Below are positions 54,646 through 63,663 of a DNA stretch of 64,000 nucleotides, in pieces. The stretch is from Actinomyces ruminicola (GTDB lineage: Bacteria > Actinomycetota > Actinomycetes > Actinomycetales > Actinomycetaceae). Where the stretch lies: assembly GCF_900103885.1 (NCBI RefSeq), contig NZ_FNIM01000012.1:25009-89008 (forward strand), given 5' to 3'. Position 1 is the stretch's first letter; every line of letters begins with the position of its first letter. Made by a program: the position numbers and the translations under genes. Below the pieces are notes generated by a model. That model did not search any database. It worked only from the letters and a program-made list of their open reading frames with translations, and had not been told where the DNA came from.

Positions 54646-55962
54646 TCATTCCTCGGAGTCTTCGATTTGGTCGGGGGCGGCCGGGGTCGCTGCGGTGGGG
54701 CCGGTGTCACTGCGGGAGGCCAGCAGGGTAGCGACCTGTCGACGGCGGCCGGTGGCCTCCTCGGCCACCAGGTGGATGCCCTGCACGTCGCCGCTGGCGC
54801 CGGGCAGCGGCACCCGGCCCACGGCCTTGGTGAGCAGGCCGCCGGCGGTGTCGACGTCGTCGTCCTCGATCTCCAGGTCGAAGAGCTCGCCGAGGGCGTC
54901 CAGGCCCAGGCGGACGGGCACCCGGAAGGTGCCGTCCCCGAGGTCCTCGGCCACCGGCTCGGCGTGGTCGTGCTCGTCGGTGAGTTCGCCGACGACCTCT
55001 TCCAGCAGGTCCTCCAGGGTGACCAGGCCGGCGATGCCACCGTATTCGTCCACGGCCAGCGCGATGTGGAAGTGGCCGAGCTGCATCTCCCGCAGCAGGT
55101 CGTCGGCGAGCTTGGTCTCGGGCACGTAGACGGCCTCGCGCACGAACGCGGACACGGGGCGTTCCCCGTGCTCGGGGTGGTCGGACAGGCGCCGCAGCAC
55201 GTCCTTGAGGTAGAGGATGCCGCGCACGTCGTCGGCGTCCTCCCCGATCACGGGCACGCGCGAGTAGCCGGAGCGGATGAACAGGCGCATGGCGGCGGAG
55301 GCGGGCTTGTGCTCATCAATGGTGACCATGTCGGTGCGGGGCACCATGACCTCGCGCACGAGGGTCTGGCCGAGCTCGACCACGCTGCGCAGCATCTCGC
55401 GGTCCTCGTCCTCAATGGTCTCGGAGTCGCCGATCTCGTCGATCATCTCGCGCAGGTCCTCGGTGATCTCGGCGCGCACCTCGGCGTCGGTAAGGGTGGA
55501 GGAGTGTCCGAACCTCGACTCCACCCACCGCCAGGGTGCTCCCAGCGCATAGACCTTCTCCAGAACGCCGGCGAGTGCCAGCAGGGTGCCGGCGGGATTG
55601 CGGCGTCCCGCGGAGCGCGGGGAGATGCCGACCAGCAGCCCGAGCAGCACCAGGTTCGCCCCGGCGGCAACCAGCAGCACCTGCCACCACTGGCGGAACC
55701 AGCCCGCGACCGCCAGCGTGATCAGCACGGCGGCGAGCATGTCGACGCCGGCGCGCAGGCCGACGATGGCGCCCAGCACCTGGTTGCGCTTGGCGGTCAG
55801 GGAGACCACGCGGCCGGCGCCACGGCGTCCGGCCTCGGCCAGGTCCTCGGCGGCGGCCCGGGTCATGTGGGTCAGGGCCCCCTCCCCCGCCGACAGCACC
55901 GCCCCGAAGCCGAGGACGACCACGCCGGTGATCAGGAGCAGCGCGGCGGGAGCGGTGGTCAC
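54646..55962 (-). CDS. CNNM/CorC (hemolysin-like) CBS protein
   Basis: 438 aa. DUF21/CNNM membrane domain with about four helices (residues 1-~170), a CBS pair (~195-320: [34 protein letters not shown]) and a CorC_HlyC FAD-like C-terminal domain ([17 protein letters not shown]). The family handles Mg2+/Co2+ export or sensing. GTG start overlaps the ybeY stop (GTGA). Part of the conserved phoH-ybeY-CNNM-era operon. Confidence 0.93.
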   Translation of the reverse strand: MTTAPAALLLITGVVVLGFGAVLSAGEGALTHMTRAAAEDLAEAGRRGAGRVVSLTAKRNQVLGAIVGLRAGVDMLAAVLITLAVAGWFRQWWQVLLVAAGANLVLLGLLVGISPRSAGRRNPAGTLLALAGVLEKVYALGAPWRWVESRFGHSSTLTDAEVRAEITEDLREMIDEIGDSETIEDEDREMLRSVVELGQTLVREVMVPRTDMVTIDEHKPASAAMRLFIRSGYSRVPVIGEDADDVRGILYLKDVLRRLSDHPEHGERPVSAFVREAVYVPETKLADDLLREMQLGHFHIALAVDEYGGIAGLVTLEDLLEEVVGELTDEHDHAEPVAEDLGDGTFRVPVRLGLDALGELFDLEIEDDDVDTAGGLLTKAVGRVPLPGASGDVQGIHLVAEEATGRRRQVATLLASRSDTGPTAATPAAPDQIEDSEE

Positions 55963-56413
55963 TTGCCCCGCTCCGCCAGGAAGGTCAGCAGCAGCCTGCG
56001 CTGGAGGTCGAACATCTCCCGCTTCTCCTCCGGCTCGGCGTGGTCGTAGCCGAGCAGGTGCAGGATGCCGTGGACGGTCAGCAGCAGCATCTCCTCCACG
56101 GCGCTGTGACCGGCCTCCAGGGCCTGCTTCGCGGCCACCTGCGGGCACAGCACCACGTCGCCCAGCGTGCCCGGCGGGGTCTCGTTCTCGGCGGTGCCGG
56201 GGCGCAGCTCGTCCATGGGGAAGCTCATCACGTCCGTGGGCCCCTCCAGGTCGAGCCAGCGCAGGTGAAGCTCGGCCATGGGCTCGGGGTCGATGAACAG
56301 GATGTTGAGCTCGGCCAAGGGATTCACGTGCATGGCGGACAGCACGTGGTCGGCCAGGGCGGCGAACTCGGCGGCGTCGATGGGGGTGGTGGTCTCGTTG
56401 ACGACCTCGGTGG

Positions 56414-56417
<4 letters not shown>
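55959..56417 (-). CDS. ybeY: Endoribonuclease YbeY
   Basis: 152 aa zinc-dependent rRNA-maturation endonuclease. The signature H-x3-H-x5-H is visible in [30 protein letters not shown] is the other conserved block. Start overlaps the phoH stop (56414-56417). Confidence 0.96.
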
Positions 56418-57568
<1,151 letters not shown>

Positions 57569-57601
57569 CGTGGGCCCGATCTTACTGCGTGCAGGCCCCA
57601 A

Positions 57602-57607
57602 TAGGCT
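57602..57607 (+). promoter_or_regulatory. -10 box for leaderless methyltransferase gene
   Basis: TAGGCT, six bases before the ATG at 57614. Confidence 0.45.
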
Positions 57608-57613
57608 GGCCCC

Positions 57614-58435
57614 ATGAGCTACACCCATGGGCATGGCACGGCGGTCCTGGACAATCACTCCCGCCGTTCGGTGCAGGACAGTGCCGCGTACCTCCTGCCC
57701 CACCTGCGAGCGGGCCAGGACCTGCTGGATGTCGGCTGCGGGCCGGCGACGATCACTGCGGACCTCGCCCAGGCCGTTGCTCCCGGGCGCGTCGTCGGTC
57801 TGGACCCGGCCCCGGCGGCGCTGGAGGCGGCACGCGCTACTCTGGCCGCACGTGAACAGGGCGGCACGGCTGACGGCGCAGCGGCAGGCAGTGTGGAGCT
57901 CTTCGCCGGGGATGTGCTCAGCTTGCCCTTCGACGACGTCTCCTTCGACGTCGTCCACGCCCACCAGGTACTCCAGCACGTGGCTGACCCGGTGGCCGCC
58001 CTGCGTGAGATGGCCCGAGTAACCCGTCCCAGCGGAATGGTCGCGGCCCGCGACGCTGTCTATTCGGCCATGGCATGGTTCCCCCGGCCCGGCCCCCTGG
58101 AGGAGTGGCGGCGCGTGTATACCGCCACGGCGCGCCACAACGGCGGGCACCCGGACGCAGGTGCTTGCCTCCTGTCCTGGTGCCGGGAGGCCGGGCTCAC
58201 CGAGGTCACCTGCTCCACCTCCACCTGGTGCTTCGCCACGCGGTCGCAGCGCCGCTGGTGGGGAGGCACGTGGGCACAGCGGTGCCTGTCCTCCTTCGGT
58301 CCGCAGGCCGTCGAGCTGGGCCTTACCACGCTGGAGGGGCTGCAGGAAATGACTGAGGCCTGGCACGCCTGGGCCGAGGCGGACGACGGCTGGTTCGTCG
58401 TCGTCCACGGCGAGGTGCTGGCACAGGTCGGCTAG
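57614..58435 (+). CDS. Class I SAM-dependent methyltransferase (UbiE-like)
   Basis: 273 aa. SAM-binding motif I LLDVGCGPATITADLA near residue 38, motif post-I VVGLDPAPAAL, and DVVHAHQVLQHVADPVAALR, typical of the UbiE/Methyltransf_11 group. The start SYTHGHGTAVLDNHSRRSVQ matches many actinobacterial small-molecule methyltransferases. The acceptor is unknown. Single gene, divergent from phoH. Confidence 0.9.
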   Translation: MSYTHGHGTAVLDNHSRRSVQDSAAYLLPHLRAGQDLLDVGCGPATITADLAQAVAPGRVVGLDPAPAALEAARATLAAREQGGTADGAAAGSVELFAGDVLSLPFDDVSFDVVHAHQVLQHVADPVAALREMARVTRPSGMVAARDAVYSAMAWFPRPGPLEEWRRVYTATARHNGGHPDAGACLLSWCREAGLTEVTCSTSTWCFATRSQRRWWGGTWAQRCLSSFGPQAVELGLTTLEGLQEMTEAWHAWAEADDGWFVVVHGEVLAQVG

Positions 58436-58515
58436 CCGATAACCAGCCACCTGCCGGTCACGGCTAGGTCATTACCGATGTCCTGCTGTCAATACGCCCA
58501 GCTTTCCGAGAACAA

Positions 58516-59731
58516 ATGCTCGCCGACCTCATCTATGACCGGCTCTCGCCCCAGCTCGTTCCTGCCATAGACCTGGTGACGCTGGGAGACAAGACGGTGC
58601 TCGTCGTCGGTGTGCCGCTCAGTACTCGCCGTCCTCACTACATCACCCGCCAGGGTGCGGAAGCCGGTGTCTACGTGCAGTTCGGTTCCACCACGAGGCA
58701 GGCGGACCCGGCGCTAGTGCCGAGCTCGAACGCAACACGCGCGGCATCGCCTTCGAAGACCTGCCCGAACCACGCGCCAGCTATGCGGGCATCCTCGCCG
58801 CCTGCTCTGATCCCGCCCGCTTCCTCCCCTCCGCCTGGGCCCAGTGCGGGCGCCTGCGCGGTCCGCACGGCACTGACATCTTCGTCCAGACCGAGATTCA
58901 CGGACCAATACCCCTGGCCGCTGATCGCGCCGTGGAGTTCCTGCTCAAGGACGCCTATAAGACCGCGGTCTTCGGAGAGGTTCGGCGCCGGGATGTCTAC
59001 TCGATCCCCATCGAGCCGATCCGCGAGGTGATCGTCGACGCCCTCGTGCACGCCTCATACGCGGAACGCGGCACGCCCATCCGTATCAGCTTCTACGACG
59101 ATCGCATCCAGGTGGACCGTCTGGGACTGCTGCTTACGGGTATGACCATCGACTCCATCCGGCACGTGTCCCGCCTATGCAACCCCGCCCTCGCGCGCAT
59201 CTTCCGCGAGGCCGGGATCATGGAGCAGTGGGGCACCGGCGTCCAGCGCGTCTTCGCGCAGGTGGCCGAGGCCGACCTGCCCGAGCCTGTGATCGAAGAG
59301 GTCCAGGACCGTGTGAGGGTAACGATCTACGTGCCCAGCCACGACCCGGCCAAGGTCAGTGAGCAAGCGAGCAAATCGGGCGCGGACGGCGGTCTCCCAA
59401 GCGAGCGGGTCGAGTCACTAAGTCGGAGCACCAAGTCACTAAGTCGGATCACCAAGTCGAGTCACCAAGTCAGTCAGACATAGACCCTGAAGCCTACCGT
59501 GCCGCGATTCTCTCGTTTCTTAGCACCGGAGACAGGACTCGTGCAGAGGTTTTATCCCAAATTGGGCTGAGCAACGAGACGCGCAATGTGCGTCGCCATC
59601 TTGACCCTCTGCTCGCCGCCGCGTTAGTCGAACGCACGATCCCGGACAAGTCCCAGAGCCGCCTTCAGCGCTACCGGATCACCGAAGCCGGCCGCGCCTA
59701 CCTGAGCACCCTCACGGGAGATGCCGAATGA
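58516..59731 (+). pseudogene. Frameshifted AlbA/HATPase-type regulator
   Basis: Three frames together spell an AlbA_2-HATPase_c_4 protein of the putative transcriptional-regulator/helicase-like family. Frame 1 (58516-~58716): MLADLIYDRLSPQ to VYVQFGSTTRQADPAL. A one-base loss near 58716-58720 switches to frame 0: AELERNTRGIAFEDLP, then IREVIVDALVHASYAERGTP and MEQWGTGVQRVF (ATPase lid motifs), ending at a stop at 59483. Another shift near 59470-59483 gives frame 2: AYRAAILSFLSTGD to RYRITEAGRAYLSTL, a winged helix, ending at 59731. The N-terminal ~80 residues of AlbA_2 are also missing. Confidence 0.75.
59415..59469 (+). repeat. 21-bp tandem repeat in pseudogene
   Basis: Units TCACTAAGTCGGAGCACCAA(G) at 59415-59435 and 59436-59456 differ at one base, followed by a partial third. 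They encode SLSRSTK/SLSRITK. Slippage here is a plausible source of the nearby frameshift, although one unit is a multiple of three. Confidence 0.7.
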
Positions 59732-59763
59732 GGCTCTTCCGGTCTGGGGATGTGGTCGGTGGC

Positions 59764-59833
59764 GCCAGCCACAGCTGGCGGCCCACGTCGGGGCCGCCAG
59801 CCACAGCTGGCGGCCCACGTCGGGGCCGCCAGC
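59764..59833. repeat. 32-bp tandem repeat, 2.2 copies
   Basis: Identical 32-bp units at 59764-59795 and 59796-59827, each beginning GCCAGCCACAGCTGGCGGCC, plus a six-base start of a third unit. The unit contains CCAGC-CACA-GCTGG and GGCGGCC...GGCCGCC dyads. Confidence 0.8.
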
Positions 59834-59913
59834 GCTTGCGTACCGAGATCAGCGGTGTCAGGCCTGGTCCGATGCTGCACATTGCCCGACGTGACTGGAT
59901 CGCCGCAGCGCGT

Positions 59914-60052
59914 TTGCACACGGGAGCTGTCCGAGCCAACTCGACTGATACCCGTTTTTCCTTGGAAGCACGCGAAAACCGCTTCTCGGCCCAAATCGAG
60001 TGGCCCTGCTCCCGTGTGCAACGAGCTCCTCATTGCACACAGGAGCACTGTC
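59914..60052. repeat. Three copies of TTGCACACRGGAGC
   Basis: Copies on the plus strand at ~59915-59927 and ~60034-60047 and on the minus strand at ~60008-60020. The first two form a perfect 12-bp inverted repeat (GCACACGGGAGC/GCTCCCGTGTGC). The third supplies the AGGAG in front of the small frame at 60053. Confidence 0.65.
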
Positions 60053-60238
60053 ATGACACCAGGGCCGCAGATCAAATCCGCACAGTCTCGCGGATTCATC
60101 CTCGGGGCTGACTTCTTGAGTGTGCAGACCCACGACGGAGGCGAGGACGACGCCGCCCGGGTGGACCATTACCGCTACCTACATCGTCGAGCAGGTACGT
60201 GGGAACGCGAACACACTCCCAATCAGAAGAGCCAATGA
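60053..60238 (+). CDS. Possible small protein, 61 aa
   Basis: Short frame with ATG eight bases after AGGAG. Hydrophilic, charged (THDGGEDDAARVDHYRYLHR), no recognised family. The ribosome-site-like sequence is part of a repeated motif (59914-60052), so the signal may be accidental. The rest of the gap 59732-60278 holds only repeats. Confidence 0.25.
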   Translation: MTPGPQIKSAQSRGFILGADFLSVQTHDGGEDDAARVDHYRYLHRRAGTWEREHTPNQKSQ

Positions 60239-60278
60239 ACCCGGCCGTCCCAGCTACGCCGCCACCCGCAGCCGCTTA

Positions 60279-61025
60279 TCATCGCACCCGCCGCGGCACG
60301 GTCAGGGCGGCCACCGCGAGGATCGCCACTCCCACCCCGGCCACGAGTCCCAGGCCGGCGGCAAAGGCGGCGGTCGGCTCGGTATTCGTGCTCAGCTCGC
60401 CGACGGCGTCGACGGCCCAGCTCATCGGTAGCACATTGCTGCACAGCTCCAGCGCGCGCGGCAGCTGGTCGCGGGCCACCAGCAGCCCGCACAGGAAGAT
60501 CTGCGGGCCGATTACCACCGGGAAGAACTGCACGGCCTGGAACTCGGTGCGGGCGAAGGCGGATACGAACAGCCCCAGCGCCACGCCCAGGAAGCCGACC
60601 ACCAGCGCGGCCAGCACCACCCACCCCCAGGAGGCGCCGATCTCCACACCCAGGCACCAGGCCGCCACCGCGCACAGCACCAGCGACTGCCCCGCTGCCG
60701 TGGCGGTGAAGGCGGTGGCGTAGCCGAGCAGCAGGTCGGCGCGGTGCAGTGGCGTGGTCCACAGCCGCTCCAGCGTCCCCAAACTGCGCTCGCGCAGCAT
60801 GGCCACACTGGTGACCAGGAACATCACCAGCATCGGCAGGATCGCCATCATGGCCACGGCGATCCGGTTGAACAGTTGCGCTCCGTGCGGGTAGTCGTGG
60901 TAGACGAAGTACAGCAGGGTCAGCAGGGCGGCGGGCACGATCATGATCAGCCCGAGCGTGCGACGGTCTGCCGCCAGTTGCTCCAGCACTCGGCGGACGG
61001 TGGCGGCGTAGGTGCGCGCGTTCAC
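60279..61025 (-). CDS. ABC-2 type exporter permease
   Basis: 248 aa, six helices; DrrB/NodJ-like. The first loop carries LFNRIAVAMMAILPMLVMFL and the family-typical MLRERSLGTLERLWTTPLHR. GTG start overlaps the ATPase stop (61022-61025). Partner of the ATPase at 61022; the TetR gene upstream probably controls both. Confidence 0.9.
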   Translation of the reverse strand: MNARTYAATVRRVLEQLAADRRTLGLIMIVPAALLTLLYFVYHDYPHGAQLFNRIAVAMMAILPMLVMFLVTSVAMLRERSLGTLERLWTTPLHRADLLLGYATAFTATAAGQSLVLCAVAAWCLGVEIGASWGWVVLAALVVGFLGVALGLFVSAFARTEFQAVQFFPVVIGPQIFLCGLLVARDQLPRALELCSNVLPMSWAVDAVGELSTNTEPTAAFAAGLGLVAGVGVAILAVAALTVPRRVR

Positions 61026-61855
61026 CGGCGTCCCTCCCCGCCGTGGTCGCCCAGCGGGATGGCGCCCGCCTGTGCGTCGGCCGCCATCCGCTCCGCCCGC
61101 CGGACCACATCGAGGAAGGCGGCATCGAGCGTGTCGGCGCCGGTGCGCGCCAGCAACTCGTCCGCTGTAGTGGAGGCTAAGAAGCGCCCCTCCCGCATGA
61201 GCAGCACGCGGTCGCAACGGAAGGCCTCGTCCATGACGTGGCTGGAGATCAGGAGGGTCGCGCCCGCGTCGGCCAGGTTCCGGAACACCTTCCACAGCCC
61301 CTCCCGGGTCAGCGGGTCCAGGCCGACGGTCGGCTCGTCAAGCACCAGCAGCTCCGGCCCGGCCACCAGGGCGCAGGCGAGCGAGACCCGGCCGACCTCG
61401 CCCCCGGAGTAGGTGCTCACCCGCCGGTCGGCCAGCGCGGTCAGTCCTACCGCGTCCAGTACCTCGTCGAGGTCGCGGGCGCGCGCTCCTGCAAGTGCGG
61501 CGAAGTAGCGCAGGTTCTGGCGGGCGGTCAGGTCCCGGTATACGGCCGCCGCCTGGGTGACGTAGCCAACCCTCCCGCGTACTGCGGGCGCGCCCGGCCG
61601 CTCCCCCAGGACCCTCGCCTCACCGGCGTAGCGCTGTACCCCAACGAGCACCCGCATCAGCGTGGTCTTGCCGCAGCCCGAGGGGCCGAGCAGGCCGGTG
61701 ATTGAACCGGGTCGCAGATCCAGGTCCAGACCCCGGAGGATCTCGCTGCCGCCGCGTGAGACTCGCAGCCCACGAGCGTGGACGGCGCTCGGGGGTGCGG
61801 CCGCGTCGGCGAGCACACGTCGGCCCACCTCGGCACCCCGCCCGTTTTTCATCAT
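61022..61855 (-). CDS. ABC-2 exporter ATPase, TetR-controlled
   Basis: 277 aa: GLLGPSGCGKTTLMRVLVG, YSGGEVGRVSLACAL signature, LLVLDEPTVGLDPLT, ISSHVMDEAFRCDRVLLM. DrrA-like, so drug export is the usual role of relatives. ATG 61855 was chosen: TTGTCT (61885-61890), a 17-base spacer and TATATT (61862-61867) place the transcription start on this ATG. A longer frame from 61885 would run through the promoter. A perfect palindrome covers the start. Confidence 0.88.
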   Translation of the reverse strand: MMKNGRGAEVGRRVLADAAAPPSAVHARGLRVSRGGSEILRGLDLDLRPGSITGLLGPSGCGKTTLMRVLVGVQRYAGEARVLGERPGAPAVRGRVGYVTQAAAVYRDLTARQNLRYFAALAGARARDLDEVLDAVGLTALADRRVSTYSGGEVGRVSLACALVAGPELLVLDEPTVGLDPLTREGLWKVFRNLADAGATLLISSHVMDEAFRCDRVLLMREGRFLASTTADELLARTGADTLDAAFLDVVRRAERMAADAQAGAIPLGDHGGEGRR

Positions 61856-61863
61856 ATGATGAA
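61848..61863. promoter_or_regulatory. Operator at ABC exporter start
   Basis: Perfect 16-bp palindrome TTCATCATATGATGAA overlapping the transcription start and first codons of the leaderless ABC gene and the end of its -10 box. Probable binding site of the adjacent TetR protein. Confidence 0.65.
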
Positions 61864-61890
61864 TATATCGCGGCTGACTCATCAAGACAA
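61862..61890 (-). promoter_or_regulatory. Promoter of ABC-2 exporter operon
   Basis: Minus strand TTGTCT (61885-61890), 17-base spacer, TATATT (61862-61867), then six bases to ATG 61855. Confidence 0.55.
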
Positions 61891-61911
61891 GACCTACTGC
61901 CCGGCATTGAT

Positions 61912-62550
61912 CTACTCGGGTGCCCCCAGCGGCGAGGCGGAACGGCCGCTCGGTTCGCCCAGGTCGCCGGTCAGGTAGTGCTGGATCACCGGGCCGACGG
62001 CGGCGGCGAGTTCATCCGGCTCCGCGGCGGAGACGGCGTCAAGGCGGGCGATCCAGCGGGTCATACCCAGCCCGACCAGATGTCCGGCGATCAACTGGGA
62101 CCGCAGCCGGACCCGATCGGGCGCCACGCGCTCGACCAGCGGAGTCACCAGGGCGCCGACCACCAGATCCCGAATGCGGGCGACGACGCCCTCGTTGGCC
62201 AGCGCCGCGCGCACCACCGCGGCGAAACGGTCCGCCCCCATGCGGTCCCACTGGGTCACGAACAGGCGCACCAGTGCGATTCCCTGCCGGGAGGCGGGCA
62301 GGTGGCGCACTTCGTCCAGTACCGCAGGATCCATGGCGGGCCCGTCCGGCCCGTCATAGACCGCCTCGACAAACAGCTGGGAGCGCTCCGGGAAGTAGTG
62401 GTGCACCAGAGCGGGGTCGACGCCGGCCGCCCGGGCGATACCGCGCAGCGAGGCGTTGTAGCCGTCGCGGGCGAAGGCGGCGCGGGCCGCGCCCAGAATC
62501 GCCCGCCGAGCATCCGGGCTCCCGGCCCGCCTACGACCCCGCGTGCCCAT
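61912..62550 (-). CDS. TetR-family transcriptional regulator
   Basis: 212 aa: HTH in SLRGIARAAGVDPALVHHYF near residue 38-57 after ARRAILGAARAAFARDGYNA; the C-terminal domain resembles the TetR_C_17/drug-exporter regulators (LIAGHLVGLGMTRW). Strong AGGAGGGG site. It lies immediately upstream of and co-directional with the ABC-2 exporter genes, whose promoter has a perfect palindrome, so it most likely represses them. Confidence 0.9.
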   Translation of the reverse strand: MGTRGRRRAGSPDARRAILGAARAAFARDGYNASLRGIARAAGVDPALVHHYFPERSQLFVEAVYDGPDGPAMDPAVLDEVRHLPASRQGIALVRLFVTQWDRMGADRFAAVVRAALANEGVVARIRDLVVGALVTPLVERVAPDRVRLRSQLIAGHLVGLGMTRWIARLDAVSAAEPDELAAAVGPVIQHYLTGDLGEPSGRSASPLGAPE

Positions 62551-62604
62551 CTCGCCCCTCCTGCGCGACTATTGACGAGTCGAAGGATACGTGCGGTGTC
62601 CTCA

Positions 62605-62992
62605 TTACCGCCGGACTTCAGGAGGCCGCCGCCAAACCGATCCGGCCACGCAGCACACGAGCTTGCCGGCCTGGTGCCCCTGAGCCAAGCGGGCGTAGGC
62701 GGCGGGCACCACGTCAAGCGGCACCACCTCGGCCACGCGGGTGTCGAGCCGCCGCGGCGACGGCGTCGGGACCGCCGGCGGCGCGGTAGTCGATGACCTC
62801 CTCAGCGCCGAGGGCGCGGACGGCCTGGACATTATCGGGCGAGGCGGTGGCGAGCACGCGGGCGCCGAGGTGGTGGATGATCTGCACGGCGTAGCCGCCC
62901 ACTCCCCCCGCTCCAGCGGTGATGAGAATGGTCTGCCCGGCATCCAGGCGCAGGACGTCGATGCACCCGAATTCATGTCGGCCCCCTGGCGG
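62605..62992 (-). pseudogene. Fragment of zinc-type/MDR quinone oxidoreductase
   Basis: Broken medium-chain dehydrogenase. One frame reads LRLDAGQTILITAGAGGVGG then YAVQIIHHLGARVLATAS and RALGAEEVIDYRA (NADP-binding Rossmann core). Near 62760 it jumps to another frame ending RVAEVVPLDVVPAAYARLAQ then GHQAGKLVC, the family C terminus. The N-terminal half is absent and ~60 residues between the parts are deleted. No function. Confidence 0.65.
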
Positions 62993-63060
62993 ACACTCGA
63001 GTTGAAAGGAGGAACCACCCGCAATACCTCTTGACTACTCACCGAAAGGGGGATTGAGCA

Positions 63061-63132
63061 ATAACGCGCAGAGATCTCATCCGGCAGTTGGAGGAGGTCG
63101 CCCGTCAGAAGGGACAGACGAAGGAGCAGACG
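63061..63132 (+). pseudogene. HicA toxin remnant
   Basis: In frame with and directly upstream of hicB: ITRRDLIRQLEEVARQKGQ, the N terminus of HicA mRNA interferases, where ATG appears mutated to ATA at 63061 behind a GAAAGGGGG site. The catalytic GGxH strand and remainder are lost; six codons later the hicB ATG follows. Confidence 0.6.
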
Positions 63133-63507
63133 ATGACCAGGATTGAAGCCACAGCGCAGTACTGCGACAGCTGGTGGGCAGTGGAGTTCACCCTCCAAGG
63201 GCATGAGTACTCCACCCAGGCGCGCCGCCTCGATGAGGTCGTTCCTATGGTCGCAGATGCCGCCCTCATGACAGGACAGCCCGCCGACGACTTCGAGGTG
63301 CACTGCAAGGTTCGCAACGCCGACTACGTAGATGCCGTAGAACAGTACAAGGCAGCAGCGCAAGCATCCGCAAAAGCCGGTGCGGCCGCGGCAGTCGCCT
63401 CACGCCGCGCCGTCGCCCTGTTGCGCGCCGACGGCCTACCGCTGCGCGACATCGCCACCCTCATGGGTGTCAGTACCCAGCGAGTCTCCCAACTGGCTCG
63501 GGGTTGA
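63133..63507 (+). CDS. hicB: HicB-like antitoxin with C-terminal HTH
   Basis: 124 aa from ATG 63133 with a GAAGGAG site. The N-terminal partial-RNase-H HicB fold is visible (CDSWWAVEFTLQGHEYSTQA, RLDEVVPMVADAALM), an Ala-rich linker lies at ~80-95, and a C-terminal helix-turn-helix (RADGLPLRDIATLMGVSTQR) probably binds its own promoter. The partner toxin just upstream is a stump, so this is an orphan antitoxin that could still neutralise another HicA. Confidence 0.75.
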   Translation: MTRIEATAQYCDSWWAVEFTLQGHEYSTQARRLDEVVPMVADAALMTGQPADDFEVHCKVRNADYVDAVEQYKAAAQASAKAGAAAAVASRRAVALLRADGLPLRDIATLMGVSTQRVSQLARG

Positions 63508-63663
63508 AATCGAGCGGCGGGCATGCACGAATACATGAACCCGCAAGCCCGCCTCATCCGGACTCACGCACCGGCCGCTACCCGCACCCGCAGACGAGCT
63601 TATCGGCCCGAAGGCCCCGGGAGAGCCGCGCACAAGCGCTTCGGCCACTCGTCCCCCCGCTAG

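Noticed and set aside
59764..59833. Possible CRISPR-like array
   Set aside because: Units are adjacent with no spacers, only 2.2 copies, and no cas genes are present.
62977..63034. Short frame MSAPWRTLELKGGTTRNTS
   Set aside because: Too short to assign; may be the tail of a lost gene but has no recognisable family.
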